A stretch of 64,000 nucleotides of DNA from Marinomonas maritima. Lineage in GTDB: Bacteria > Pseudomonadota > Gammaproteobacteria > Pseudomonadales > Marinomonadaceae. The stretch's first letter is position 1. Each line of letters begins with the position of its first letter. The notes under the pieces are model-generated. The model saw only the letters and a list, made by a program, of their open reading frames with translations, did not search any database and was not told the origin of the DNA. Positions 52,225-61,427 of the stretch are shown one piece after another. The stretch spans positions 1,007,501-1,071,500 of the forward strand of contig NZ_JAMZEG020000002.1 of the NCBI RefSeq assembly GCF_024435075.2, given 5' to 3'. The translations under genes and the position numbers were made by a program.

Positions 52225-53007
52225 CTAAAAATCTCCAAACATAGCGGCGGTCAATACAAAATCTAACGCCAAAATAGCCAATGAACCCAAAACCACGGTA
52301 CGAGTCGTTGCTTTACCAATCCCTTCAGAAGTGGGAACACACTCATAACCTTGATAAACCGCAATCCAAGTAACCACGACGGAAAAACATATCGCTTTAA
52401 TCACACCATTCATAATATCGGTATCAAAATGCACAGACTGCTGCATCGATGACCAAAAAGCACCATCATAAACTCCCAGCCAGCCAACCGAAACCAACTG
52501 CCCACCAAGGATGCCAGAAGCAGAAAAAATCAAACTCAACAGCGGCAAGCAAATAACGCCCGCTATAAATCGTGGTGCAATCACACGCCTTAGCGGATCT
52601 ACACCCATCATTTCATAGCTGGATAACTGCTCCGTTGCTTTCATCAAACCTATTTCAGCGGTCAAAGAAGACCCCGCTCGGCCAGCAAACAAAAGCGCCG
52701 TCACAACTGGCGAGAGTTCACGAAGCAATGATAATGCTAACAGCTGACCAACCGCTTCTTCCGAACCGAATTTAGCCAAAATACTGTAGCCTTGTAGTGA
52801 CAGCACCATCCCAATAAACGTACCCGAGACGATGATAATCACCAAAGACAAAACACCAACAGAGTAAAGCTGTTTAACCAGTAGATTAATAGATTCACCA
52901 AAACGCACCGGCACTCTAAAAATACTTTGAATTAAAAAAATGCCAGCTCGCCCAACCGCTTCAAGCCAATCAAAAAGCCATGCGCCCATGGATATTATTG
53001 CTTTCAT
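52225..53007 (-). CDS. mlaE: phospholipid ABC transporter permease MlaE
   Basis: A 260-residue inner-membrane permease of the Mla lipid transport system, with about five helices. Family motifs: GTFIGMVLSLQGYSILAKFGSEEAVGQLLALSLLRELSPVVTALLFAGRAGSSLTAEIGLMKATEQLSSYEMMGVDPLRRVIAPRF, visible as consecutive blocks from about residue 63, and VYQGYECVPTSEGIGKATTRTVV near the end. Its start overlaps mlaF by 4 bp. Confidence 0.96.
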   Translation of the reverse strand: MKAIISMGAWLFDWLEAVGRAGIFLIQSIFRVPVRFGESINLLVKQLYSVGVLSLVIIIVSGTFIGMVLSLQGYSILAKFGSEEAVGQLLALSLLRELSPVVTALLFAGRAGSSLTAEIGLMKATEQLSSYEMMGVDPLRRVIAPRFIAGVICLPLLSLIFSASGILGGQLVSVGWLGVYDGAFWSSMQQSVHFDTDIMNGVIKAICFSVVVTWIAVYQGYECVPTSEGIGKATTRTVVLGSLAILALDFVLTAAMFGDF

Positions 53008-53816
53008 TGCGCTGCTCCGTCTTTATTAAGCATACTGTTGGCATCTTCCGGATAATGAAAAGGTACAGGCCCATCAGGCTCGCCATTTAAAAACTGTTTA
53101 ACCTGAGGGTCTTCAGACGCTCGAATCTCCGCAGCGGTTCCTTCAGCAATTACGCGACCACCAGCAAGAATACAAACATGATCCGCTATCGACAAGGACT
53201 CTTCCACATCGTGCGAAACCACGACAGAGGTAATATTAGCGGAGTCGTTCAATTCACGAATCAATGATACCAGCACCCCTTTAGAGATAGGATCTTGACC
53301 AGTGAAAGGTTCGTCATACATCACTAATTCTGGGTCAAGCGCAATAGCACGAGCTAACGCGACGCGACGCGCCATGCCACCTGATAATTCAGAAGGCATT
53401 AAGCCCGCCGCACCACGCAAACCGACACTATGAAGCTTTTGCGCAACGACTTCTCTAATAGCGTAAGCATCTAGCTTTGTGTGCTCCTCTAAAGGGAATG
53501 CAATGTTTTCATAAACAGACATGTCACTAAAAAGTGCGCCACTCTGAAAAAGCATCCCCATTTTTTTACGCGCTTTATACAAATCGGAGCGCGATAATCG
53601 ATGAACATCTTGACCATCTACTAAAATACTCCCTGAATCGGGAGCAAGCTGCGCCGCGATCAACCGCAACAAGGTCGTTTTCCCTGTTCCACTAGGGCCC
53701 ATTACCGCCGTCACTTTACCGCGAGGAATCGTCAAGGAGACATTTTCGTAAATGACCCTCCCTCCGCGCGTAAAATGAACATCTTGGACTTTTATATACG
53801 CATCTAGCACTGACAC
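53004..53816 (-). CDS. mlaF: phospholipid ABC transporter ATP-binding protein MlaF
   Basis: A 270-residue ABC ATPase. Walker A is MGPSGTGKTTLL (about 39-50), signature LSGGMARRVALARA, Walker B LVMYDEPFTGQDP and switch His VVSHDVEE. The start is GTG 53816. First gene of mlaFEDC. In E. coli MlaB, a STAS-domain subunit, stabilises MlaF; no mlaB is found here. Confidence 0.95.
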   Translation of the reverse strand: MSVLDAYIKVQDVHFTRGGRVIYENVSLTIPRGKVTAVMGPSGTGKTTLLRLIAAQLAPDSGSILVDGQDVHRLSRSDLYKARKKMGMLFQSGALFSDMSVYENIAFPLEEHTKLDAYAIREVVAQKLHSVGLRGAAGLMPSELSGGMARRVALARAIALDPELVMYDEPFTGQDPISKGVLVSLIRELNDSANITSVVVSHDVEESLSIADHVCILAGGRVIAEGTAAEIRASEDPQVKQFLNGEPDGPVPFHYPEDANSMLNKDGAAQ

Positions 53817-53961
53817 ACCTTTCCATCCATATCAAATATTGCTAGATACTAGCATTGCCCCCCAACAAATAAAATCACTACGCCATAGAATCCAATTTGT
53901 TTGTAATATCAAGTCTTGAATTTCATTGCCAAACCTCATTAAATGGGGCTTCTTAAAATTT

Positions 53962-54942
53962 GTGAGTATCTTAGACGTTATGTTGCTGTTTTCCGCCGCC
54001 CTAATCGCAGGGTTAATCTTACTGGTTATCAGTTCTGATAAATTCATCGAACACTCGGCCCTAGTCGCAGAGAAAATGAATGTAAATCCAATGATCATTG
54101 GGATTACATTAGTGGCCTTTGGCACATCCGCACCAGAAATGGTGGTTTCTGCCATTGCTGCTCTTGATAACGCGCCAGAAATAGCCGTTGGTAACGTACT
54201 TGGCTCAAACATCGCCAACATTGCTCTCGTCTTTGGTATTACCTTATTATTTTCAGCGATTCCAATAGCTCCCGGGCTTTCATCTAAAGAAGTGCCTCTT
54301 GTTCTTGTTATTACACTACTCACCGGCTTTCTACTTTTTGATCAAAACCTTGGCGTATGGGATGGCATCATATTAATCGCTGCCTTTATCATTATTTTGA
54401 CCATTCTGCTTCGCGGCAGTAAAGACTTACAAAGTGAATTAAAAGAAGGCCTACCAGAGGATGACGGCGCGTCCGTTGGTAAATCTCTCATCATTGCTTT
54501 AATCGGGTTGGCGATATTAATTGGCAGTTCTAAGCTGCTCGTTTGGGGAGCCGTAGGTATTGCAACCGCTCTTGGCGTTAGTGAATTAGTCATTGGCTTA
54601 ACTATTGTTGCTATCGGCACCAGCCTGCCAGAGTTGGCAGCGTCCGTCAGCAGTGTTCGAAAAGGTCATCATGATATTGCAATAGGTAACATTTTAGGTT
54701 CAAACATATTCAACCTTGCCACAGTACTGCCTTTGCCTGCCCTTATCGCTCCGGGAATGATCGATGAAAGCATTATCAGTAGGGATTACCCTTGGGTTCT
54801 TGGCTTAACGGTTACCCTTGCTATTGCTATTTATTTGTTCCAGAAGACAAAAAACAACAAAATCCCTAGATGGTTAGGATTGCCGCTTATCGCTTCTTAT
54901 GGCATTTACTTGCTAGTAATTAGCACAAGCGGCTCGTTGTAA
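53962..54942 (+). CDS. yrbG: calcium/sodium antiporter, YrbG family
   Basis: A 326-residue inner-membrane exchanger with about ten helices. The two inverted ion-binding repeats are clear: ITLVAFGTSAPEMVVSAIAAL and LTIVAIGTSLPELAASVSSV, each followed by an AVGN/AIGN-LGSNI motif. Start is uncertain: GTG 53962 or ATG 53980, neither with a good ribosome-binding site; a TTG at 53926 is less likely. It is divergent from mlaF and its stop overlaps the lptC start (TAATG). Confidence 0.92.
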   Translation: MSILDVMLLFSAALIAGLILLVISSDKFIEHSALVAEKMNVNPMIIGITLVAFGTSAPEMVVSAIAALDNAPEIAVGNVLGSNIANIALVFGITLLFSAIPIAPGLSSKEVPLVLVITLLTGFLLFDQNLGVWDGIILIAAFIIILTILLRGSKDLQSELKEGLPEDDGASVGKSLIIALIGLAILIGSSKLLVWGAVGIATALGVSELVIGLTIVAIGTSLPELAASVSSVRKGHHDIAIGNILGSNIFNLATVLPLPALIAPGMIDESIISRDYPWVLGLTVTLAIAIYLFQKTKNNKIPRWLGLPLIASYGIYLLVISTSGSL

Positions 54943-55520
54943 TGCAGATGCTTAAAAAAATTGTCCGTTTTAATAGTTTGCTTTTTATTGGGTCTGCACT
55001 AGTGCTGGTAGCCTCTTTATTCTGGTATGGAGCGACTCCGAAGCAAAACCTTGTTGAGGCGAATTCACTAAGCAGCTCTCCAGACTATTTTATCACCCAA
55101 GTTAAAGTGAAAGAATTCGATATCAATGGCGTGCTGATTGAGACACTTAATGCACAACAAACACTTCACTACATAACAAAATCTAAAACATTACTAGAGT
55201 TTCCCAGCGTCGAACGCCACTCAATATCAGGCAGCTGGAGTGCAAAAGCAGATAAGGGGGTTATTGATGACGGAAGTAATGATATTCTATTAACAAACAA
55301 CGCTAGAGCAACTAAAAAATATCTTCAGTCAGAAGACATAAAGCTTACTGCAGACAGCGTACATTACTTAGATAAAGATCAATCTTTAACGAGCCAAGGA
55401 AACGCGACACTTATCTCCGTACAAGGGGAAACTTCTGCTAACACGATCACAACTTATATAAATTCAGAAGAAGTCTTTATGACGGGATCTGTACGAGGAA
55501 AATATGAAACAATTCATTAA
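54942..55520 (+). CDS. lptC: LPS export protein LptC
   Basis: A 192-residue bitopic inner-membrane protein. One N-terminal helix (SLLFIGSALVLVASLFWYG) anchors a periplasmic beta-jellyroll (YFITQVKVKEFDINGVLIETLNAQQTLHY and the later NATLISVQGETSANTITT). It passes LPS from LptB2FG to LptA. Start and stop overlap yrbG and lptA. Confidence 0.93.
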   Translation: MQMLKKIVRFNSLLFIGSALVLVASLFWYGATPKQNLVEANSLSSSPDYFITQVKVKEFDINGVLIETLNAQQTLHYITKSKTLLEFPSVERHSISGSWSAKADKGVIDDGSNDILLTNNARATKKYLQSEDIKLTADSVHYLDKDQSLTSQGNATLISVQGETSANTITTYINSEEVFMTGSVRGKYETIH

Positions 55521-56013
55521 CTTCAGTATATTGTTCATCTCAACCAGTATTTGCCAATATGCGTATGCACTCCCTGATGACACAAAGCAGCCATTAGAAA
55601 TTCAAGCCGACGAAGCTTCATTTGACCAAAACTCTGGTGAAGCCATCTACAAAGGCAATGTTTTCGTCAAACAAGGCTCTATTGAAATCCAAGCGCAGTA
55701 CCTTAAAGTTTCAACAGACGCGAAAACTCGAAAATTTAGCAACTTAGAAGCGACAGGACAACCAGCCAAGTTTAGTCAACAAATTGACTGGAGCGGCAAC
55801 ATTGTCATTAGCAAAGGCAATGAAATTCATTATTCAACCATTGAGTCCAAGCTAGAAATCACTGGTAACGGCTACTTAAGCCGAATGAAAAACTCTATAA
55901 CTGCCGATTACATTCTTTATATGATTAACGATGGAACATTCAGTGCAGAGAAAAAAGATTCAGGACGAGTATCCATGACATTACAACCACAAGTACCTGA
56001 GGAAAAAAAATAA
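55504..56013 (+). CDS. lptA: LPS transport periplasmic protein LptA
   Basis: A 169-residue periplasmic bridge protein. The signal peptide is cleaved after YAYA (residue 22). The jellyroll is built from repeats: PLEIQADEASFDQNSGEAIYKGNVFVKQGSIEIQAQYLKV, FSNLEATGQPAKFSQ. It lies between lptC (17-bp overlap) and lptB (contiguous). Confidence 0.95.
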   Translation: MKQFINFSILFISTSICQYAYALPDDTKQPLEIQADEASFDQNSGEAIYKGNVFVKQGSIEIQAQYLKVSTDAKTRKFSNLEATGQPAKFSQQIDWSGNIVISKGNEIHYSTIESKLEITGNGYLSRMKNSITADYILYMINDGTFSAEKKDSGRVSMTLQPQVPEEKK

Positions 56014-56739
56014 ATGGCCCTACTTGAAGCGAAACATTTAGCAAAAAGTTACAAAAAACGCCAAGTAGTGAAGGATGTTTCTATTGCTGTCGAATCAGGT
56101 CAAGCCGTTGGCCTACTTGGTCCAAACGGGGCTGGCAAAACCACCTGTTTTTATATGATAGTTGGCATGGTAGCAAATGACGCTGGCGGCATATTTATCG
56201 ATGGCGTAGACATCACTCAGGACGCCATGCACACTCGCGCCCAAAAAGGTATTGGCTACCTTCCTCAGGAAGCCTCTATTTTTCGAAAAATGTCCGTCGA
56301 AGACAACATCACGGCTATTTTAGAAACTCGTAAAGAGCTAACAAAAAGCCAACGAAAAGACAGACTCGAAGACTTATTAGAAGAGTTTCACATTACCCAC
56401 ATTCGTGAAAACTTAGGAATGGCGCTATCAGGTGGAGAAAGGCGACGTGTTGAAATAGCAAGGGCTCTGGCCATGAACCCTAAGTTTATCCTACTGGATG
56501 AACCTTTCGCAGGCGTCGACCCTATTTCTGTCGGCGACATCAAACTCATCATTAAGCACCTTCAAGAAAGTGGAATCGGCGTCCTAATTACCGATCACAA
56601 TGTTAGAGAGACTCTAGACATTTGTGATAAGGCTTACATTGTTGGCAATGGTTATATTATTGCTTCTGGCGATGCCAGTACCGTCATCAACAATGAACAA
56701 GTAAAAAAGGTCTATCTAGGCGACGACTTCCGTCTGTAA
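56014..56739 (+). CDS. lptB: LPS export ABC transporter ATP-binding protein LptB
   Basis: A 241-residue ABC ATPase that powers LPS extraction. Walker A is GPNGAGKTTCFYMIVG, signature LSGGERRRVEIARAL, Walker B FILLDEPFAGVDPISV and switch LITDHNVRETL. IGYLPQEASIFRKMSVEDN is the usual Q-loop region. It starts directly after the lptA stop. Confidence 0.97.
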   Translation: MALLEAKHLAKSYKKRQVVKDVSIAVESGQAVGLLGPNGAGKTTCFYMIVGMVANDAGGIFIDGVDITQDAMHTRAQKGIGYLPQEASIFRKMSVEDNITAILETRKELTKSQRKDRLEDLLEEFHITHIRENLGMALSGGERRRVEIARALAMNPKFILLDEPFAGVDPISVGDIKLIIKHLQESGIGVLITDHNVRETLDICDKAYIVGNGYIIASGDASTVINNEQVKKVYLGDDFRL

Positions 56740-56814
56740 CCCCTTATCATTGCTGTAGAAAGGGAGTAGTATGCATAACTCGTTCCAATTCATTCAAATA
56801 AAAAGAGTTGCTCT

Positions 56815-58290
56815 ATGAAGCAGTCTTTGCAACTAAAACTCGGCCAACAGCTGACCATGACACCACAGCTACAACAAGCCATTCGCTTGTTGCAGCTTTC
56901 CACGTTGGACCTGAAGCAAGAAATTCATGAATTTCTTGAATCTAACCCTCTTCTTGAGCTTGATGACGACGAACAGGTTCAAAACGATCAACCTGCAAGT
57001 ATTGAGTCAAAAAGCGCCCCTGAGGCGACCGTTGATAGCAATAATGAAGAAGCGCGTGTTGAATCAGAGTGGACAGAAAGCATTCCTGAAGAACTGTCTA
57101 TTGACAGCAACTGGGATGACACATACCAAAACTCTGCGGCCGTGAGCGATCATAATAGCTATGAAGGTGAAAGCGACTTCGAAAGCCGCAACGCCCCAGC
57201 AGAAAGTATACAAGACCATCTAATCTGGCAATTAAATCTAACCCATATTTCTGACCGAGACATTGAAATTGCTTACGCTATTATCGAATGCGTTCAAACC
57301 GATGGCTATCTAAGTATTTCAACTCAAGACATTTGGGAGTCCCTTTGTGTTGAATTAGAAGATTTAGACATGGAAGAAGTCATCGCAGTACAGCATAGAC
57401 TGCAACGTTTTGACCCAGTTGGCGTCTGCTCCATTGATTTGCGGGACTGCTTGCTTGTTCAACTAGAGGCATTTCAAAATCACCCTCTTTATAAAAGCAC
57501 ATACAATCTCATTGACCATTATCTACCATTACTAGGCAATCGAGATTTTGCACAATTAAGCCGAAAAACAAAACTAAAAGACGAAGCCCTAAAAGAAGTT
57601 GTTAATTTAATACAACAACTTAACCCGCGTCCGGGCTCAGTGATCGATGCTGATGATACAGATTATGTCATTCCTGATGTATCCGTAAAAAAACACAATG
57701 GCATATGGCAAGTTGAGCTAAATAATGATGCCCTCCCGCCTATCAAAATAAACGAAACCTATTCCGCCATGGCGAGTACGGCTGCCACGACTGCAGCAGA
57801 TGTAAGCTACATTAAAACGTCTCTTCAGGAAGCCAAATGGTTTATGAAAAGCTTACAAAGTCGCAACGAAACACTCTTAAAAGTGGCCAGCTGCATTGTA
57901 AGTCGACAAATTGATTTCTTTGAATTAGGTGAAGAAGCCATGAAACCGATGGTTCTTCATGATGTTGCCGAAGAAGTTGGCATGCATGAATCAACCATTT
58001 CTAGAGTAACAACACAAAAATACATGCACACACCAAAAGGTATTTTTGAACTGAAGTACTTTTTCTCCAGTCATGTAAATACAGCGTCAGGTGGAGAATG
58101 TTCTTCTACTGCAATACGAGCTATGATTAAGAAACTTGTGGCTGATGAGCCAGCAAAAAAACCACTGAGTGATAACAAGTTAGCCACTGTTTTGGCTGAC
58201 CAAGGCATACAGGTTGCTAGACGAACTGTTGCCAAATATCGAGAGGCGATGAATATCCCTCCTTCCAATGAACGAAAACGACTGATCTGA
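56815..58290 (+). CDS. rpoN: RNA polymerase sigma-54 factor RpoN
   Basis: A 491-residue alternative sigma factor for enhancer-dependent promoters (nitrogen, flagella and others). Region I is LKLGQQLTMTPQLQQAIRLLQLSTLDLKQEI. The acidic region II runs to about residue 130, then the core-binding domain, the helix-turn-helix (LHDVAEEVGMHESTISRVTTQKYMHTP) and the RpoN box ARRTVAKYREAMNIPPS end the protein. It follows lptB by 75 bp. Confidence 0.97.
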   Translation: MKQSLQLKLGQQLTMTPQLQQAIRLLQLSTLDLKQEIHEFLESNPLLELDDDEQVQNDQPASIESKSAPEATVDSNNEEARVESEWTESIPEELSIDSNWDDTYQNSAAVSDHNSYEGESDFESRNAPAESIQDHLIWQLNLTHISDRDIEIAYAIIECVQTDGYLSISTQDIWESLCVELEDLDMEEVIAVQHRLQRFDPVGVCSIDLRDCLLVQLEAFQNHPLYKSTYNLIDHYLPLLGNRDFAQLSRKTKLKDEALKEVVNLIQQLNPRPGSVIDADDTDYVIPDVSVKKHNGIWQVELNNDALPPIKINETYSAMASTAATTAADVSYIKTSLQEAKWFMKSLQSRNETLLKVASCIVSRQIDFFELGEEAMKPMVLHDVAEEVGMHESTISRVTTQKYMHTPKGIFELKYFFSSHVNTASGGECSSTAIRAMIKKLVADEPAKKPLSDNKLATVLADQGIQVARRTVAKYREAMNIPPSNERKRLI

Positions 58291-58307
58291 ACGGAAACCA
58301 TTTCATC

Positions 58308-58757
58308 ATGTCCTTGAAATCATTATTAAAAGCTGAGCTCGTTTTGGCGAAGCAAGATATTGTTAGTAAAAAACGAGTTTTAGAAAGTATCGCCGACATT
58401 GCATCCAATCGGCTGCATTGCAATAACGAGGCCGTTTATGACGCCCTATTAGGACGAGAAAAGCTTGGAAGTACAGGCATAGGCAATGGCATAGCGATAC
58501 CTCATTGCCGCCTAGAGTCTGCAAACCATACCGCCATTGTCGTGATGTCATTACAAGCTCCGATAGATTTTGACTCGATTGATAAGAGAGCCGTTGATCT
58601 TATATTCGCCTTAATCGTTCCGCCTAATGAATGCGATCAACATCTTGCAACATTGGCCCAAATCGCAGAATTAGCTCAATCGCCTGAAGCGCTCGACAAG
58701 CTACGAACCGCTCAAACCAACGAAGATCTATTTAATATTTTTGACTCATTAATATAG
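58308..58757 (+). CDS. ptsN: nitrogen PTS regulatory IIA component
   Basis: A 149-residue EIIA-Ntr protein. The phosphorylated His is His66 in GIGNGIAIPHCRLE. It receives phosphate from NPr and regulates potassium and nitrogen physiology. It starts only 17 bp after rpoN, where many enterobacteria have hpf in between. Confidence 0.95.
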   Translation: MSLKSLLKAELVLAKQDIVSKKRVLESIADIASNRLHCNNEAVYDALLGREKLGSTGIGNGIAIPHCRLESANHTAIVVMSLQAPIDFDSIDKRAVDLIFALIVPPNECDQHLATLAQIAELAQSPEALDKLRTAQTNEDLFNIFDSLI

Positions 58758-58767
58758 GAAGTAAAGC

Positions 58768-59037
58768 ATGCAGGAAGAGTCCATCACCATCATAAATAAA
58801 CTTGGCTTGCATGCTCGCGCTGCTGGCAAATTAGTGGAAACAACGTCACGCTTTTCTTGTGATATCACCATAGAAAAAGACAGTCGTAATGTAGACGGCA
58901 AAAGTATTATGGCAATGATGATGCTTGCCGCTGGAAAAGGAACGAACATTCGAATCAAAACCAATGGAGAAGATGAAAAAGAGGCAATCAAAGCCGTTGT
59001 TGAATTAATTAACAATCGTTTTGGTGAAGACGAGTAA
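58768..59037 (+). CDS. npr: HPr-like phosphocarrier protein NPr
   Basis: An 89-residue HPr-family phosphocarrier. The active His is His15 in NKLGLHARAAGKLVE, and DGKSIMAMMMLAAGKGT carries the regulatory-site region. Linkage to ptsN marks it as NPr (ptsO) of the nitrogen PTS. rapZ, which usually separates ptsN and npr, is absent. Confidence 0.95.
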   Translation: MQEESITIINKLGLHARAAGKLVETTSRFSCDITIEKDSRNVDGKSIMAMMMLAAGKGTNIRIKTNGEDEKEAIKAVVELINNRFGEDE

Positions 59038-59044
59038 CCCGACA

Positions 59045-60403
59045 ATGTCAATGTCAGAGAAAACCACTCTCAATCACCTTAAAACGGTCACCGAATCCCT
59101 TGAATCCGGCGCCACAATGCAAACCCGTTATTTACTTAATGGGGCATTGCCAGCGCAAGACGTTGCCAGACTATTAGAGTCCTCACCCCCCAAAGAGCGT
59201 AAATTGCTCTGGGAGCTAATCGAAGCAAAGAATGAAGGCGAGGTTCTACAATACCTCAGCGAAGATATTGGCGTTCAATTCATGAAGAATATGGATACAG
59301 AGCGACTTATCGCCGTATCCGAACATTTCGAAAGTGATGACTTAGCCGATTTATTACAACACTTACCAGAAAAAGTCGTAACAGAAGTTCTAGCTTCCAT
59401 GAGCTCGCAAGACAGAATGCGAGTGGAAGCATTATTAAGCTATTCGGAAGATTCCGCCGGTGGTTTGATGAATACGGACACAATCACCATCCGTCCGAAC
59501 ATCACTGTCGACATTGTTTTTCGTTATTTACGCAGACATTCAAAACTACCAGACATGACAGACAGCTTACTGGTTGTCAGCCGCTCAGACCGACTGTTAG
59601 GAACACTTCCTCTTACCAAGCTTTTAGTTTCAGACATCAACGACACCGTTCGTGACATCATGGAAACTGAATTTACCGTTATTCACGCCGAAACACCTGC
59701 CAGCGAAGTCGCTCAGCTCTTTGAAAAAATGGACCTTGTGTCTGCACCTGTCATTGATGGCACGACTAAGAAACTGCTTGGTCGTATCACCATCGATGAC
59801 GTGGTAGATGTTATCCGAGATGAAGCAGAACACTCCATGCTGAGCATGGCAGGCCTTGATGATGATGAAGACACCTTCTCCCCCATTATGCAGACGACAA
59901 AAAGACGCGCCGTTTGGCTTGGGATCAACCTCATCACCGCGTTTATTGCCTCATACGTCATAGGCCTCTTTCAGAACACATTAGACCAAGTCGTGGCATT
60001 AGCCATACTCATGCCGATTGTCGCCAGTATGGGGGGGATTGCCGGATCTCAGGTATTAACACTTGTCATACGCGGTATCGCACTAAATCAAATAGGCTCC
60101 GCAAACACCCGATGGCTCTTGAACAGGGAGATTATAGTTGGACTCCTTAATGGCATCCTTTGGGCGACCGTCATTGCTGCATTAACCGCGCTTTGGTTTG
60201 ACAACATTAAAATTGCCTATATTATTGCGAGCGCAACCATAATTAACCTGCTATTTGCCGCTACCACTGGTACACTTCTGCCAATTATGCTGAAAAGATT
60301 CGGAATTGACCCGGCTCTTGCTGGCAGTGTTATTTTGACCACCGTGACCGATGTGGTTGGGTTTCTTTCCTTCCTCGGTCTCGCTACCATTTTTCTAATA
60401 TAG
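59045..60403 (+). CDS. mgtE: magnesium transporter MgtE
   Basis: A 452-residue Mg2+ channel. The N-terminal helical domain (LADLLQHLPEKVVTEVLASM) senses Mg2+. Two CBS domains follow (SAGGLMNTDTITIRPNITV, DLVSAPVIDGTTKKLLGRITIDDVVDV). Five C-terminal helices contain the pore motif MPIVASMGGIAGSQ (about 328-341). ATG 59045 is taken as start; 59051 is possible. It starts 7 bp after npr and may be part of the rpoN unit. Confidence 0.93.
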   Translation: MSMSEKTTLNHLKTVTESLESGATMQTRYLLNGALPAQDVARLLESSPPKERKLLWELIEAKNEGEVLQYLSEDIGVQFMKNMDTERLIAVSEHFESDDLADLLQHLPEKVVTEVLASMSSQDRMRVEALLSYSEDSAGGLMNTDTITIRPNITVDIVFRYLRRHSKLPDMTDSLLVVSRSDRLLGTLPLTKLLVSDINDTVRDIMETEFTVIHAETPASEVAQLFEKMDLVSAPVIDGTTKKLLGRITIDDVVDVIRDEAEHSMLSMAGLDDDEDTFSPIMQTTKRRAVWLGINLITAFIASYVIGLFQNTLDQVVALAILMPIVASMGGIAGSQVLTLVIRGIALNQIGSANTRWLLNREIIVGLLNGILWATVIAALTALWFDNIKIAYIIASATIINLLFAATTGTLLPIMLKRFGIDPALAGSVILTTVTDVVGFLSFLGLATIFLI

Positions 60404-60409
60404 GTTCCC

Positions 60410-60946
60410 ATGACAGACTTTGATCAACTTGAAAATGACGACGAACTCCCTAAAAGCAAATCCCAAGTCAAACGCGAAATGGATGCCTTGCAGGAAGTTG
60501 GTAAAAAGCTATTAAGCCTGAGCAAAAATCAGCTTAAAAAAATTGAAATGTCTGACACATTAAAAAATGCCATTGAAGAGTCTGGACGCATAAAGCAAAA
60601 TGAAGCGAAAAGAAGGCACTTACAATACATCGGCCGAGTAATGCGTACAGAAGATCACGAAACGATAGCACAACGTGTCGCTTTACTTGATACAACATCA
60701 GCAGCCTATAACAAACTATTTCATCAACTAGAAATAAAACGCGATGCGCTCATTGGCGAGAACAGTAAAGAAGTCTTGTCTCAATATTTAGATGACAACC
60801 CTAATCTGGAAGAGATTCAGTTACTTAGGCAGCTCATTCGACTTTCCCAAAAAGAAGCATCACAAGATAGCAACACGTCTAATCGTAAAAAGCTCTTCCG
60901 CCTTTTACGCGAAGTTGAGGAAAAGCGTCTTGGTTTAAAAGACTAA
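60410..60946 (+). CDS. darP: ribosome biogenesis factor DarP/YjgA (DUF615)
   Basis: A 178-residue mostly helical protein. Conserved KSKSQVKREMDALQEVGKKLLSLS near the N terminus and AKRRHLQYIGRVMR in the middle are DUF615 signatures. In E. coli YjgA/DarP associates with 50S precursors. It follows mgtE by 6 bp and ends the operon. Confidence 0.93.
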   Translation: MTDFDQLENDDELPKSKSQVKREMDALQEVGKKLLSLSKNQLKKIEMSDTLKNAIEESGRIKQNEAKRRHLQYIGRVMRTEDHETIAQRVALLDTTSAAYNKLFHQLEIKRDALIGENSKEVLSQYLDDNPNLEEIQLLRQLIRLSQKEASQDSNTSNRKKLFRLLREVEEKRLGLKD

Positions 60947-61002
60947 TGCGAAACCGCATTAAGTAACATATCTCTTCCTAAAATGCGTCGACTATTATTG
61001 TT

Positions 61003-61033
61003 AAGCCAGTATGAAGTTCATACTGACTTTTTC
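61003..61033 (+). terminator. terminator of the lpt-rpoN-darP unit
   Basis: AAGCCAGTATGAA and TTCATACTGACTT pair with one G-T pair around a tiny loop, followed by TTTTTC, about 57 bp after darP. Confidence 0.75.
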
Positions 61034-61220
61034 GTCTGCAACTAATTTTATTCTAACCCTTTTTATTACACGCCTATAACACCAGAAAAAAAGAGAAGAC
61101 GGAAAGCCAGGGAACATCGTCACCCTACGTTGTCTCATTAAGTGATTTTGTCGATGGACCCACTGCCTTTCATTTCTGGTGGGAGGGTGTTGTTTAGGTT
61201 GGCCTTTGATAAGAAATAAT
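61034..61220. other. gene-poor border before the polyketide synthase gene
   Basis: I see no gene here on either strand. A CCCAC/GTGGG pair near 61158-61184 and an AGGG/CCCT pair near 61108-61126 are weak. With the remnant and terminator that follow, this forms a 480-bp break between conserved housekeeping genes and the biosynthetic gene. Confidence 0.5.
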
Positions 61221-61253
61221 TAAGGCAGCAACCCTGAATGGACTGCTGCCTTA
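61221..61253 (-). terminator. terminator-like hairpin downstream of the polyketide synthase gene
   Basis: TAAGGCAGCA and TGCTGCCTTA form a perfect 10-bp stem with a 13-nt loop. On the minus strand AATTATTTCTT follows, a weak T-tract. It is about 175 bp beyond the synthase stop. Confidence 0.55.
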
Positions 61254-61257
61254 TAGA

Positions 61258-61418
61258 TCATTCTCGAGCTTTGAAGAATGTCAGAATGGAGTCGATTGGC
61301 ATCCAAAGCGTGGAGGTGTGCTCTTCTTTCTGGAGGAAGATAAGTCGCGATGTTGATAAAATTCAACGACCGTATCATCTTCATCTTTGATGTCTACCAA
61401 TAGACCAATAACCCCCCA
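61258..61418 (-). pseudogene. possible decayed gene 3' end
   Basis: On the minus strand, two protein-like stretches lie in different phases. The first is GLLVDIKDEDDTVVEFYQHR (with DLSS after it) and the second EEHTSTLWMPIDSILTFFKA, ending at a TGA (61258-61260) just before the hairpin at 61221-61253. A single indel near 61325 would join them into a 50-60 residue C terminus. No start codon with a ribosome-binding site is present. I do not recognise the family. Chance open frames are the alternative. Confidence 0.25.
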
Positions 61419-61427
61419 TGTTCTCGT

